NCBI RefSeq assembly: GCF_022201045.2
Contig: NC_068560.1
Coordinates: 38,279,001 to 38,343,000, forward strand
Source: Citrus sinensis
Taxonomy: Eukaryota; Streptophyta; Magnoliopsida; Sapindales; Rutaceae
Direction of reading: 5' to 3'
DNA: 64,000 bases
Shown: one piece after another, positions 34,841 through 48,832 of the stretch
Numbering within the stretch: position 1 is the stretch's first letter
Layout of the letters: every line of letters starts with the position of its first letter
Program-made: the position numbers and the translations under genes
The notes under the pieces: model-generated
Told to the model about the DNA's origin: nothing
Seen by the model: the letters and a program-made list of their open reading frames with translations, nothing else
Database searches by the model: none

Positions 34841-37367
34841 TCAGCCAAAAACCATTTTTTCCTTCTTGGAGTTGCATCCCATGTCCTTGCACAACTGATC
34901 ATTGGAGTATTTTTGCAGCAAAACACTGACACAAGATCTTCTGTAGCTCTCACCGGCATAAAGCCGCATGCTTTTTTCCCAATTCATCACGTTATGTTCC
35001 ATCTCTTTTATGGTTGGTAAATTAGAATTCCCAGCAAGAAAATGTGCCAGGCACTTGCTTCTCATCTCTGTTGTGCGTAAAATTGAAGGACTATCTGCAT
35101 ATCCAAGTATTGCTAGCTGGGGGATTTGAGGATGAATGCCCTCCCTTATACAGAATAATGAAAACCTTTCTTAGATATTAGATTATGGTTATATGAGAAC
35201 TACACTTTTTTCCTTTTTTTCTTTTTTTCAGGTTTCAATGGAAATAAAATTCAGAAGATATATATCATCAAGGAAATCCTGTGGCCCAATACCTGTACAA
35301 TGGAGCTGATGATCCAGTTATCTGTTTTTGGAAGTAGGTTGATTTGAAAATGTTTTTGAGTTTTTCATCACTTTTATATCCAGTTGCAAATATAACAATG
35401 TCCGTCACCAGTGGAGTTGTCTCACCATCTATAACCAACCCATTTTTGCAAAAAGTAAAGCTTCTAGATTTCATTAAGCTGAGGCCACCTCCTTGGACTC
35501 TGTCATAGAAGTTACGTGGCAAAACTGTGAACATGCATGAAGAAATCTGATTAAGGAAGCTATGACCTGGAATCATGTTATATTTCTTCAACGGAAAAGT
35601 CCATTTGAGACAGCTCTCCACCACTTTTGAAGATAGCCAAAGCTAAAATCAGCAGCATAATGTCAAGTAAACTATATTTGAAATCTAAAGTAGTTGAAAT
35701 TTCAGAAGTATTATAATAAAAGTTGACAGCTGATGTATATGTAGCTGACAAGTCAAAGGTGTCTGTGCATATTTATCCAAATAAAGGCAGAGCTACAGCG
35801 ACAGAAAGTTACCAGGGGTGAAAGTGAAAGGGCTAAAAGCCAAGAAAAGAATCCTTCACCAGGCTTATGGATTATTAACTCTGTCCAGCGATTTAAACTT
35901 CGAAAAGTTGACCAAAGAAAGTAATCAGGAACCATCCAATGCACTGTCTTGAATAGCAGAGTACACGGGTATCTCACCCCTGATATGATAATCAAACAGA
36001 ACATTCAGGTATCCCTGCTTGAAAGATATGATCCTAGATGGACAGTTACATCTCTCATTAAGTTCTTTCATGATGGCCCTATTTATCATATCCAAAGATC
36101 TGCTCTTATATCATCAAACATATATACAAGTCATTATTTAGCAAGGGTTCTCTTACTTTAATATGATAAGGATAAATTAAAAGATAGAAAAACACAAATT
36201 TCAATACATTAAAAGACAAAATATATTACATTAAGTGTGTGTTTTTCTTATCTTTTAACTTATTCCTTACTTTATGTAAGGGATCTTTTATTAAAAAATT
36301 TAACTGTATATATAATAAACAGATATGTCTTAATTTTTCAATGATGAAGATTTGTATTATCAATGATTTAGCTGGATTGACAATGAAAGTAGTTAACAAG
36401 AATCTAATGAAATTAGCGCAAAAGTTCTTTAGTTCCTAAAGAACATAATCCATTACAGTAATAATTGAAAAGAGAAGCAAAGGCTTTTACCATTTCTATT
36501 AGCAACCTCTGCTGCCACATCCACAGCTGATTTTTGGAATCCAATGACTGTGACCCGCTTTCCATTGATGAGTTCAGCAGCGAGATCATCATTCATTGAA
36601 TGTAAGACCTTGCCGTCAAACACTTCAGGGCCTTTGTTCATTGGAAAATCCGGTGTGTTAGGCAAGTCACTGTACCTTCCAATGCAGAGGATCACAAAAT
36701 CTACTTGGTAAGCCTGGCATCATAAACACACCAGTTTAAGGCTCTGAAAGTTTTGGCTGCTCTAAATTCAACAAAATCTGAAATAATAATTGGATAATTT
36801 TTTTCTTCCAAGGAGGACATTCCACGTCCTCGGTGCTGCTTTATTGAAATGTGTTACTTTTGGCGCTAATGGCTCATGACTTGATACATAGCCAGAACAA
36901 ACTTATAGTACTAGTATGCTTACTTCAGTTGCAGACGATACATTCCGAGCTTCCTGTACGGTCACATTCCATTTCCCTGAAGATGAAAAAGGCTTCCCGG
37001 TGCCTCCCCACAAGTCCCAAGAATGCTCATCTTCATCAGATGGTACAAGGCGGTCGATGCTAGTGACTTTTGTGTCAAATTTGATCGAGGGGAAGAGGTT
37101 GAAGTGAGCAGCATATGCTTGGAGGTACTCCATTACTTTGTTGTGATCCGGAAAAGTCTCGGTCACTGAATTTGGCCATGCAAAATCCGAGAACTGGTAA
37201 AAACTCTTGGGCGTTTGGAGCTTAGTAGATTCGATGGTTTGGCTCCACACTCCCCCTATGCCGCTCCTGGCCTCAAATACAATGGGTTTAAAACCATTTT
37301 CCAAAGTGTATTTGCATGCAAGCAATCCACTAACTCCGGCGCCGATGATTGCAATCTTCCGCTCCAT
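34841..37367 (-). CDS. Flavin-containing monooxygenase, FMO1-like
   Basis: Five GT-AG exons, 37367-36924, 36713-36491, 35979-35813, 35642-35293 and 35144-34841, encode 495 residues. The start [14 protein letters not shown] was preferred because the FAD motif GAGVSG then falls at residues 9-14; an in-frame ATG at 37451 would add 28 residues. The FMO signature appears as [11 protein letters not shown] (from residue 180, with D where most members have Y), the NADPH-binding region as [12 protein letters not shown] (from about 204) and FATGY at 363-367. Overall it aligns by eye with Arabidopsis FMO1, the pipecolate N-hydroxylase of systemic acquired resistance, but plants also have FMO1-like members of unknown substrate. 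It is expected in the cytosol or on the ER face. Assigned to the family, not to FMO1 itself. Confidence 0.9.
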
Positions 37368-38028
37368 TTTTGGTCCAGAAGAGAAGACGGTGAAGCAAGA
37401 AAGCGATAACTGTTGGTCTAGTGTAATTTGGCAGCCTTCTCCTTTTCCCATTTACATAAACGGGTGACAATAGCAAAAAGCAATAGAGACACAAATTCAA
37501 CGCCGAAGCTTATTTTTGGCTTGTAATAAGAATCTAATGTTAAACAAGTACCTGCGACTGCAAGATAACTGGAACAAGCCTATGACGAGTCATGAATCAC
37601 CCTCTTTTAGGTTAAAGAGGACATAATTCAACCGATCTTGAAGAACGGGACAAATAGAGTCAGCCTTAGCACTGTTATACCAGCAAAATGAACGAGTGCT
37701 TGCCGTCTTCCACGTCCGTGCCATGCATTTGCTTGGCTAATGGCTTGACGTAACAGAGTATTGACATGTATTTCAGTCATTTTATAATTCCAGTACCTAT
37801 GCTCACCCTCAAAAGGCAATGGGAGCAAAGCAGAAGATAAAAATTTCTAGGGGTAAAACCAATGGCTGTAGATTTGCAGACAATTTCAAATGGATAAATT
37901 GTATCCACACACTAACAGCAGTGAATATGCTTGCCATCAAGGGTAATATAACAACACTCATAGCATAGCCATGTGATTACATTGTTATGCAATTAAATAA
38001 CTACAATTATAATTTAATCAAGCTTGTA
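37368..38028. other. Short spacer between FMO and AAE1 genes (same strand)
   Basis: Holds the FMO promoter and leader side next to 37367 and the AAE1 3' UTR next to 38028. A 66-codon minus-strand frame (37628-37828) shows no family feature. No separate gene called. Confidence 0.55.
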
Positions 38029-40276
38029 TTACAATTTGCTGGTTCCTTTCTTTGAAATGCTTCCCATGGCCTTCGCCTTCTCCCTTAGGACATATTTTTG
38101 CGTCTTTCCAGTTGAAGTCTTCGGCAGATCTTCAAAAACAACAGTGCGAGGAGCCATATAATGAGGCAGGCGATCCCGGCAGTAATTGATAATTTCTTCA
38201 CCATTAGCAACACATCCATCCTTCAACTTCACAAATGCACAAGGTGTCTCCCCCCAGTGGTCATCAGGTCTTCCGACAACAGCTGCTTCAAGCACAGATG
38301 GATGACTAAAAAGCACCGACTCCACCTCAATCGTGCTAATGTTTTCTCCCCCAGAAATAATGATGTCCTTTGATCGGTCCTTTAGTTCTATGTAACCATC
38401 AGGGTGTCTAACTCCCAAGTCCCCACTGCGAAACCATCCACCATCAAATGCATCCTGTGTTGCCTTCAAATTTTTCAAATAGCCATTCATCACAGTGTTA
38501 CCTCTGAACATGACCTCACCAATGGTTTTTGCATCGGATGGCACACTCTTCATGGTTACAGGATCTTTAATATCAATTTCGTCCAGGCCAAGATGGGGCA
38601 CACCTTGACGGGCCTTGATCTTTGCCTGTTCTTCTCGAGGCAATGAATTCCAATCGGGTTTCCAAACACAAACTGTCCCAGGCCCATAGGTTTCTGTCAG
38701 ACCATACGCGTGAGTCAGTGTAAATCCTAGTTCCTCCATTTTGTAAAGCACTTGTGGGGGTGGTGGGGCGGCTCCAGTCATCACTGCCACCTTCCCCGGA
38801 AGCGGTTTTCGAACACTTGGCGGTGCATTGGCTATCATGTTCAAAACTGTGGGTGCACCTCCGAAGTGGGTCACCTTGTGTCGAGTAATATTATCAAATA
38901 TTTCTTTTGCATTGACAGTCCTTTGGCAGACATTAGTGCCACCCTGAGCAGCCACAGCCCACGTCAGGCACCATCCATTACAGTGAAACATGGGGACACA
39001 CCACAGATAAGTAGGCATTAAGCCCATCTCATTGAACAGAGCTGCAGCCAGAGAGTTCAGATAGGCCCCTCTGTGACTACAAATAACACCTTTCGGGCTT
39101 GAAGTCGTGCCCGAAGTATAATTAAGCGCGATAGGATCACATTCATCTTTTGGACGTCTTACTTCTCGCAGTTTCCCGATAGCTAAAAGACTCTCATACT
39201 CTAAATTTCCAGAACTCGAAGCAACTGTGGAAACCGGTTCTCCACACTCTGGAACCAGGACTAGAAGAGGCAGCTTGGCTGAAGTCTTTGATAGAATTTC
39301 AAATGCTCCTTGAGCAATAGGTAGAAGCTGGTAATCTACAAAAATGATTTTGGCTTCTGAATGTCTCAGTAACACTGACACCATAGCTGAATCATGACGT
39401 GTATTAAGTGTACAAAGAACCGCTCCAGCCATTGGAACACCAAAATGTAACTCATACATTGCAGGAACATTTGGAGCCAATGCAGCAACCTATTCAAATA
39501 AGCAAAGGTCAACTATTTTATGCCAAACAAGTTCTGGGAGAATGCCTCTAATTCATCAAAAGCAGTTAAAGACAAAGCAATACTTAAAACAGCCAAATAG
39601 TCCCTTTACTTTCGAGAGATCTATCTCAATTACATTAAAGACAAGGGGAAAAATTGTCATACCGAGAAAAGTACACTAGAAAAGTAACCAGCAAGCTGAA
39701 ATGTCAGCAAAGAGTTCCGACGCCAATGAGAATAGAACTTAATATTCGAGTCTCGTAGTTGTGGCTTTTAATTCAAAGTGTTTATCGAACACTTTAATGG
39801 AAGTACAACAATTAAATGGGCCCCAAGAATTCAATAGTGACCTATGAATAAACCCATCTTCCATAAACAATCTATGTATAATGTCTATCAACGACATAAT
39901 TCAAAAGGCATCTTTTTAGTTAAAAACTTGAAAAAGAACAAACTTTCCCGCAAAATTTCCTCCGAATAATTCCATAAGGTTAGTTGCATGCAGACAAAAG
40001 TGATAATCAACAAATCATCAAATATCAAATATCAAATATCAAATATCAATAGATGGGTGCAAAAAGCTCAACACTTACAACATCTCCTGGAGAAATTCCC
40101 AAGTGGGCGAGCCCAGAAGCGAGCTTGACACACCTTTGATGGGTCTCTTTCCACGTGTACTGAACATCACCATAGACAACAGAGGGCCTGTCTCTGTAAA
40201 CAACCGCCGAGCGCTCCAAGAAACTTATGGGAGTTAAAGGTACGTAGTTCGCGGAGCATCGGATCATACCCTCCAT
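38029..40276 (-). CDS. AAE1: Acyl-activating enzyme 1-like acyl-CoA synthetase, peroxisomal
   Basis: Two exons, 40276-40079 and 39489-38029, encode 552 residues, about the length of Arabidopsis AAE1. The AMP-binding signature [11 protein letters not shown] lies at residues 190-200. [40 protein letters not shown] and the C-terminal [14 protein letters not shown] catalytic Lys region are present. The protein ends SKL, a peroxisomal targeting signal type 1. The enzyme makes acyl-CoA from a carboxylic acid, ATP and CoA. The AAE1/BZO1 clade includes butyryl-CoA and cinnamoyl-CoA ligases, so the true substrate is open. A four-unit 7-bp tandem (AATATCA) is in the intron. DPMS1 and SmD3 further right are, from memory, also its neighbours in Arabidopsis. 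Confidence 0.94.
40021..40048. repeat. (AATATCA)4 tandem in AAE1 intron
   Basis: Four perfect 7-bp units end about 30 bases inside the intron from the first exon's donor site. Purely intronic. Confidence 0.9.
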
Positions 40277-41156
40277 TGAAATTGCAGGAAGATTTAAGTT
40301 CTGTGAAAGATTAACGGATAAGTGGACTGGCTACTCGATGATGCCAACAAAGTGCAATTATATTCGGCGAATGTCTGTCTGGTTGTAATCACATGCATTT
40401 CCTTTAATAAATAAATAAATAAATAAAGCAGTAACCAAAAAATAAATAAATAAAGCAATTCTTTACTTGTGCAACAGCCCAATTGCGTCCAAAGTCGATG
40501 ACTGGTAAGTACAGATTTTAACGGGGAAATTTTTTAATTAAGATGGTCGATTATATTAAAATTAGGAATAGATTAAATAAAAAATAATAATATTAAATTA
40601 TCAGATTTAAAAATGTGTACTACAAAATTTTTTTAATCTGAGTTCAAACGGTATATTTTATCATGTAACATATTAAAATTTATATTTTTAATTTTTAATT
40701 TATTCCTAATTTTTATATGATCAAAATCTCTTGTTAAAAATTCATTCAAGCCATATATATTTTTCGGTTGATAAAATCAGAATACTAATTATTTTTCATC
40801 TAAGTGGTCTTTCATTTTATTATTAAAAAAATGGTGAACTTGTATTAATTCACCTTGAGCCACAATGGAGAAAAAATTTAGTATGCTATAACATTCATAA
40901 AATATAGTATGTTATAATGTAATATTTATAAAATTGATAAATATACATGCAAAACCAATATGCTAATTAAAAAAACTGAGTATAATCAATTAGAGTTCTT
41001 TAAAGTTGGTAGTTCATGTTCCCCATATGGTCGGCAATGTATAATTTCTCCTAATTTAAAAGTAGGCTTTCCATTAAAAAAAATGTTCTTTACTTTCAAA
41101 TATCCATGCCTAGGCTGGCTTCTAATTATAATGCTAGTAAAATGTATTTTTGAGTG

Positions 41157-41605
41157 AGGCGGTGTTTGTTCTTTTATCTAAACGTGAATGTATCTGAATT
41201 TTTATAAAGTCCAAATAAATTTGAATATGAATATTTAAAATACATTTTTTTAAATATCTAAATATAAGTGACATCTTATTTATTAAAAAAAATCTCAAAT
41301 ATGATTATTTGGTATTTATATCCTCACAAATCAAAACAAAAAAAATTAAATTTTATAGTTTACAAAATAAATATATTTTGTAGAGATAATTTTGGAATAT
41401 AATACTTAATTTGAATTTAAATCTTTTTTTATTTAGATAAAAGTCACAGATGTTTATTTTTTCTATTCAGATGTAAATACCAAACAAATAAGATATAAGT
41501 TAAAAAGACAAATAAATTTTATAAAAAGATTAAAATTATATATAATTCTTAAAATCAAATTTTAAAAACTTTTATACTTTAGACGTTTAACAAACAATCC
41601 CTTAG
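41157..41605. mobile_element. Possible TIR MITE, weakly supported
   Basis: The left end GGTGTTTGTTCTTTTATCTAAACG resembles the reverse complement of the right end (GATTGTTTGTTAAACGTCTAAAG). The interior is AT-rich and non-coding. I could not find a clean target duplication, so the call is tentative. Confidence 0.35.
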
Positions 41606-41777
41606 ACTTTAGAGATCATTTGGATTACTTTTGAGAGGTTCAAAAGTAATCTTAAAAAATTAAACATTAATTTTGGCATTTAGTAAATTTTTTTAAGAAT
41701 TATTTTTGACAAAACCATCTTTTCTGCACCATATTTTAGAAAGTAGGAAAGAATAATTTTTTAAAATCTGATTTTGA

Positions 41778-41829
<52 letters not shown>

Positions 41830-42060
41830 AAATCTAAAATTATCCCTATTCAAATAGGAAATAAAATCATTAAATTTAAAAAGATTATTATTATTATTAT
41901 TATTATTACCAAATATATTGAATAACAAAATAAAAAATAAACTTAATAAAATAAAAATATTAATTTTAGTTGTCAATTGCTTTATTAAAAAAATAACAAT
42001 ATATACATGTATATGAATATGTAAATAGATAAATTGTATTCAACATTATATCCATTTTTA
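41605..42060 (+). repeat. Dispersed repeat, copy 1 (second copy near 59519)
   Basis: Aligns by eye with 59519-59970 in the same orientation. Shared ordered blocks are a TTTGGATTACTTTTGAGAGG-type start, AAAGTAAT, GATTTTGATAATTA, ATTATTCAAATAGGAAATAA-like, TCATTAAA, a TTA run, AATAAAATAAAAA and TAGTTGTCA. It has no coding content and is probably a MITE-like element. A further matching piece lies at about 44675-44805, suggesting this copy was split by later insertions. Confidence 0.65.
41782..41825. repeat. (TA)n microsatellite, about 21 units
   Basis: Uninterrupted TA dinucleotide run, absent from the otherwise similar copy of the surrounding repeat near 59690, so it expanded after the copies separated. 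Confidence 0.9.
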
Positions 42061-42266
42061 TAAGGGGAGGGGCAATTTGCAGATTGAAATGTACTCTGCA
42101 CACTTAATTACTCAGATCACTCATATATAAAAATTCAAAATTAAACTTTTACTATGTATAATTTGCCCAACCTCAAAAATAACCTTAATTATTTTTTCAA
42201 CGCCCACAACTTTCTTCTTATTTGTTTTCTTTGCTTTTATTCTCTTGGTTTTGCTTTTGTAAAATA

Positions 42267-42767
42267 TGTTAGGGAATTTTAATTCCACCCAAGATCTAAC
42301 TAGTAAAAATATCAAAAAAATAATAAGTAGAAAACATATATGGTGAATAAAACTAGACACATAATATAAGAATTTAAGTGGAAAACTTCTATACCAAAAA
42401 AAAAAAAAAAAAACCACAGCTGTCATGGATGATGAGAGAAAAATATAATATGTGAAAAATTATTACAATCACTATAGTATTTTTCCTCATACCTAAAACT
42501 GTAATAACACTTAATCTTTTAATAGACTTATCGTTTCTCTCACATTACAAACTATTTACTTACAGAGAAACTAATTGTTATGTTATACAAATAAGTGAAC
42601 CGAACTTCTTATATATAGTGATTATTTCTTATAGAGAAGTATTCCTTTTTTTTATACAAGTTATTCCTCTATGAATAAGCTAAATCTCAAAGGGGAAATT
42701 ACTTATTCCTTAATTAAGAAAATATCTTAGGAAATCTTTATTAAAAAAGGAGATAAACTTCCTAATA
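42267..42767 (-). repeat. LTR (left copy)
   Basis: Matches 43585-44092 through ordered blocks including CCAAGATCT, GATGATGAGAGAAAAA, CTTATCGTTTCTCTCACATT and CAGAGAAA. In the element's orientation it is the 3' LTR, preceded by the polypurine tract. Confidence 0.8.
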
Positions 42768-43584
42768 ATCTCCACCTTAGAGACAATATATAATCTACTG
42801 TATATATATACAACCATGTTGTCTCCACCTTCTATACTCCACCAAAACTATTTGATTACTCAGCATGATAGGAATTCCTATGAGCCCCATCACCCCCTTT
42901 TGGTAAGAATACGGTGAAGGTCTATACTCAATTCCTATCAAAATTGTGGCACTCACATATGGCTTATAAGAATCACTCTAACATTGATAAAATATTATCA
43001 TATATCCAACAATCATAGCTCTCTACACTAAAGTCATCATACTTTACTAATTTACTTTATCCAGAATACTTAGATTCACATGTCAATTACCTTGCTAAAA
43101 ATACACACTCTCATGTTTGACTTCCTTAAGAGTTCTCAGTCATCAATAGCAAAATTTCACCATGCACCTTGCATAAATACCAAACCATATCTTATGTGCA
43201 TATCTTGTGGACTTGTTAGTAGTAACACAACATTTTCTATGCCACACCAAAAAGAATAAACCGATCTCTCACAAAGAAAAGAGACACATCACTTGGTGAC
43301 ATTATTAGTATCTCCATCTACTGATTTTGAGCTACTTGTCATACTAGCTCTATTCCAACAATCTTCTTTAAGGTGGTTTGATCATCGACACACCTTCAGG
43401 AGTTTCCATCAATGGGAACATAATTTACATTGCCCACACTTTCATTGTGTAACAAAATTTAACCAAAATATCTTTGACTTAAACTTTTCAGAAGCCAAAA
43501 TTGATTCTTCCATCAAAATTTTATTTTTGAAAAATCATTGCTGACATATTTGCTATGCATTGCAGCCTTGGATTTGATATCACT

Positions 43585-44092
43585 TGTTAGGAAAATTTTA
43601 ATACCATCCAAGATCTTCAAAAAAAAAAATCAAATAAATAATAAATAGAAAATTATAGATGAAAAATAAAATCAATCACACAATACAAAATTTAATGTGA
43701 AAAACTCATAATCCGAAGAAAAACTACGGTCGCAAAGATGATGAGAGAAAAACCCATAATGTGAGAAATAATTATAATCGCTCTAGTATATATATATTTT
43801 TTATACTCAAAACTGTAACAATACCCATTCTGTAGACTTACCGTTTCTCTCACATTGAAAATTATATTTGCAGAGAAATCGATTGTTGTATTATATAAAT
43901 AAGTGAATCCAACTTCTCTATATATAGAAATTATATTGTAGGAGAAGTATTTATTTTCTTATACAAGTTATATTCCTCTTTAAATAAGTTAAGTTTTGAA
44001 GAAAAAATTACTTATTTCTTAAATAGTAATCCTCCTAACTAAAACAGTATTCTAAGAAATCTGTATTAAAAAAAGAGACACATTTCTTAACA
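43585..44092 (-). repeat. LTR (right copy)
   Basis: Partner of 42267-42767 in the same orientation. In the element's own orientation it is the 5' LTR, immediately followed by the primer-binding-site-like sequence at about 43568-43584. Confidence 0.8.
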
Positions 44093-45258
44093 AAATAAGC
44101 ATATAAGATAAAATTTGAAGAAAGAGGTCACAACTCTTTCAATATATCAAAATATTCAAGACAAATTTGCAGCTTTATAAGTGTATCATTAATTGATAAC
44201 TAAAATTCCAAGTAAATTACACAATATTTAAGAGCCGCAGCAGTTGTTTAATCCTTTCATGAATGTTTAGCTTTTTCCTTTATGAATCTTCATTCTTGCT
44301 ATTTTGAATTTTCTGTGTTGAATTTTATGCCATAACTCGTGGAATTTATTTTTTATTTTTAACTAATGTGATCTGTGACATGTAATTAAAACTCATTGGT
44401 GAAAGCATTGAGGTTTTGATCTGTGCAGCATCTGGTTTGTATCTTTCATGAGTCTCTGATGGTGAAATGTTGAAGAAAATATAGATTTAGGGTTTATAAT
44501 AAACAGGTGTAAAGAACTTTTATAGTTTTATTTCTTAAGTAATTATGTTATTTTAATAATTTCATGAAAGGGTATTTTTGTAATAAAAATATTTTTAAAA
44601 TAACGAGTGTTGAAAATATTTGATAGAGTATAAATAGTCATACCATTTAATTATTTATATTTTTATAATAATTTAAAAATAATAATTACTAAATACATAG
44701 AACTATTTTTAAAATTTATAATATTTTTTAAAATAAATTTTATTATATTTATCTTATTTTTTTTAACTACTAATAATTACTATTTTAAAAATTATAATAT
44801 TATCAAATTCCCCGTGCACTGCATCAAAGTAAGTCCTGCAAATTTTTAAAAGTAAAATTCTTAAACGAAGGATGGGACCGTCAAGATTTTATTTCATAAA
44901 CTCAAAAAGGAAATAAAACCTCCGGATTCCATTACCTTTAATATCCCCATTACACACCTTTTAAATTTCAAACAATTCAGACCGTCCGATCAAAAATAGG
45001 ACCGTTAGAGACGCTCCTATTCTGACGTGTAAAAATTCGAATTGACATCCATGTCTCCCAATAAAACCAAAACATCAACAGGCGAAAAAAGCAGAAACAC
45101 AAAGAACAAGAAACCATCCTCAATCTAAAACGAAAAGGCAAGTAAATCTTATAATATAATATTTCTTGATAAGTCTCTCTTTGCGAACAATTTTATTCAT
45201 TCACCGATTCTTTATTTCTCTCTTTCTACAGTTTTTTTTTTCCCAAAGAAAATCGGCA
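44093..45258. other. AT-rich spacer and promoter of the small basic protein gene
   Basis: A segment at about 44675-44805 matches the end of the dispersed repeat copy at 60000-60135. The final few hundred bases before 45259 are the likely promoter and leader. No other gene seen. Confidence 0.55.
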
Positions 45259-45990
45259 ATGTCTAAGATGAGAACTGACCGGAAACCACCGCTGGCTAAA
45301 TCGCCGATTCGAACCCGGCCGCGTCGTGTCCTCCGATCAAACTCAACTACTCTCCAAACCCCTCCAGGTAAATTTTGTTTGATGAGAGAAGCATGTGACA
45401 TCTGCTTACATTTTTTTTCTTGAACAGTTTCTTGATTTCATACTCTTTTTTTTCTTTTCTTTTTTTTCTTAAATGTGACAGGTTCTTTAACGAAATCCCA
45501 GAAGCCGATTCGTTCATGGGACATGGAGGAGACGGATTTTCGAGCCGAATACCGTTCAATTTCTTGTGAGTTAAGGGCTTTGGCAAGGATGGTGCAAGAC
45601 GAATTTGGGACGAATGAGACTAATAAAGGTGGTATTGGTAAAAGTTTATGTGCTAATTCGAGTCCTCTATTTGAAAGGGGAAGGTTTTACGAAGAGTACG
45701 CAGCGAGAAGAAACGAGAGGCTGAAGAGAAAGAAAAGTGAAGCTTGCAGTGGAGAAAAGACCCCGTATAATCTTGGAGTTACTGTTGAGCCTGCGAAGAG
45801 AAGGGACTCGAAGAAGCTTGAGAGTTTGAGGAAGTCGGTTATTGCTGCTTATTCAGTTGAAAGGAATGAGCCGAGGTATATGCTTAGGAGCATGAGCAAG
45901 GAGAACAAGAAACCTCCTCTGCCTCTCAATTCATCTGCAATGGCTACTACTGAAAAGAAGACCGTGTCTCGCAGAGCTGGAAAGATATGA
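45259..45990 (+). CDS. Small basic plant protein of unknown function
   Basis: Two exons (45259-45367 and 45482-45990, GT-AG, phase 1) encode 205 residues. It is rich in Lys and Arg, with an N-terminal run of basic residues and prolines (KSPIRTRPRRVLRS), an ETDFRAEYRSISCELRALAR helix, an FERGRFYEEYAARRNERLKR block and a basic C-terminus. No enzyme motif, signal peptide or membrane segment is visible. Composition and basic clusters suggest a nuclear protein, which is inference only. I do not recognise the family, although the ordered splice phase and helix-like blocks argue for a real gene. Confidence 0.8.
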
Positions 45991-46810
45991 ATTTCATTTT
46001 CATGGCCACCATTTTGTATTAGGGATACTTCATTTACTTTGTTCATGGACTAAATATATGTTGTTGATTTTATGAATGCTCTTTCAATGATTCTAGACTC
46101 TACCATCACAAATTTATTAGTTGGGTTTTGGTTGTGTCCAGGTTCTATCATATTTTTCAGTATGTGATGTATCTGGATGGACCACAATTGACTGGCCTTG
46201 TGCATAATCTTTTTACTAAATTAGGTTGAATGAATGACGCTTTATTTCACTGATTCTTTGTTATGTTATTTGAATGCATTTAAAATTCATATATGTTCAA
46301 AGATTATTTATCTCTACTTCTCACCTCCGAACTTCAGCAGTAATGCAACTTTGAGTTGTTATAATCAAACACGGATTGCAGCAGCGTATTGATCAAAACT
46401 GAATTTTGTCAAGTATTGCTTGAGAATTTTCGCCTCCAATTACGAGAAACCAAAATGCCAACAAAACTGAATTTGAAGAACGCATGCATGCCGCTTATAA
46501 TTACCTATATCAAAGAGCAGGATGATGCAAATCAGACTCGAAAAAGAACTTCAATCTCTCATATGAAAAAACCATATTGACTCTCATCAGCCATCATTAA
46601 GTTAGTAATCATTCGTAAGACTACCAGATAATTTGCTACCTGAATTCTAGGACTCAAGAGCATCAGGTAAAATAAAAAAAAGGGCAGATCAGAGACTTGA
46701 AATAATGTGATAATTTTTTCAACATCAGTGGAGGAAGAAATGATCATAAGAGAACCATCCCGTGACTTGTGATCAACAGCTTAATCCTTGAAGAGTGAAG
46801 TTATAGCATC
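45991..46810. other. Convergent 3' flanks of the small basic protein and DPMS1 genes
   Basis: Holds the 3' UTRs of both neighbours. Short frames present have no coding features. Confidence 0.6.

Positions 46811-48832
<2,022 letters not shown>

Larger units (their letters stand above)
40277..42266. other. AT-rich, repeat-laden intergenic region upstream of AAE1
   Basis: The first few hundred bases are the AAE1 promoter side, with an AATA-rich run near 40407-40455. Then come a possible MITE (41157-41605), the left part of a dispersed repeat (41605-42060) with a long TA microsatellite (41782-41825), and about 200 bp before the LTR element. No gene seen. Confidence 0.6.
42267..44092 (-). mobile_element. 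Small LTR retrotransposon fossil (non-autonomous, Copia-like ends), 1.8 kb
   Basis: Two direct repeats of about 500 bp (42267-42767 and 43585-44092), each starting TGTTAG and ending in a TA-rich CA or similar end, flank an 817-bp interior. The outer flanks carry a perfect 5-bp target duplication (AAATA at 42262-42266 and 44093-44097). On the minus strand the first LTR is followed by a TGATATCAAATCC-type primer-binding site, close to the tRNA-Met consensus, and the last LTR is preceded by the purine-rich AAGGTGGAGATT. These put the element on the minus strand. It is a broken fossil without recognisable gag or pol. The LTRs have many differences, so it is old. Size resembles TRIM or other miniature LTR elements. 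Confidence 0.8.

Noticed and set aside
37628-37828. 66-codon frame between FMO and AAE1
   Set aside because: No domain and it overlaps the expected promoter and UTR region.
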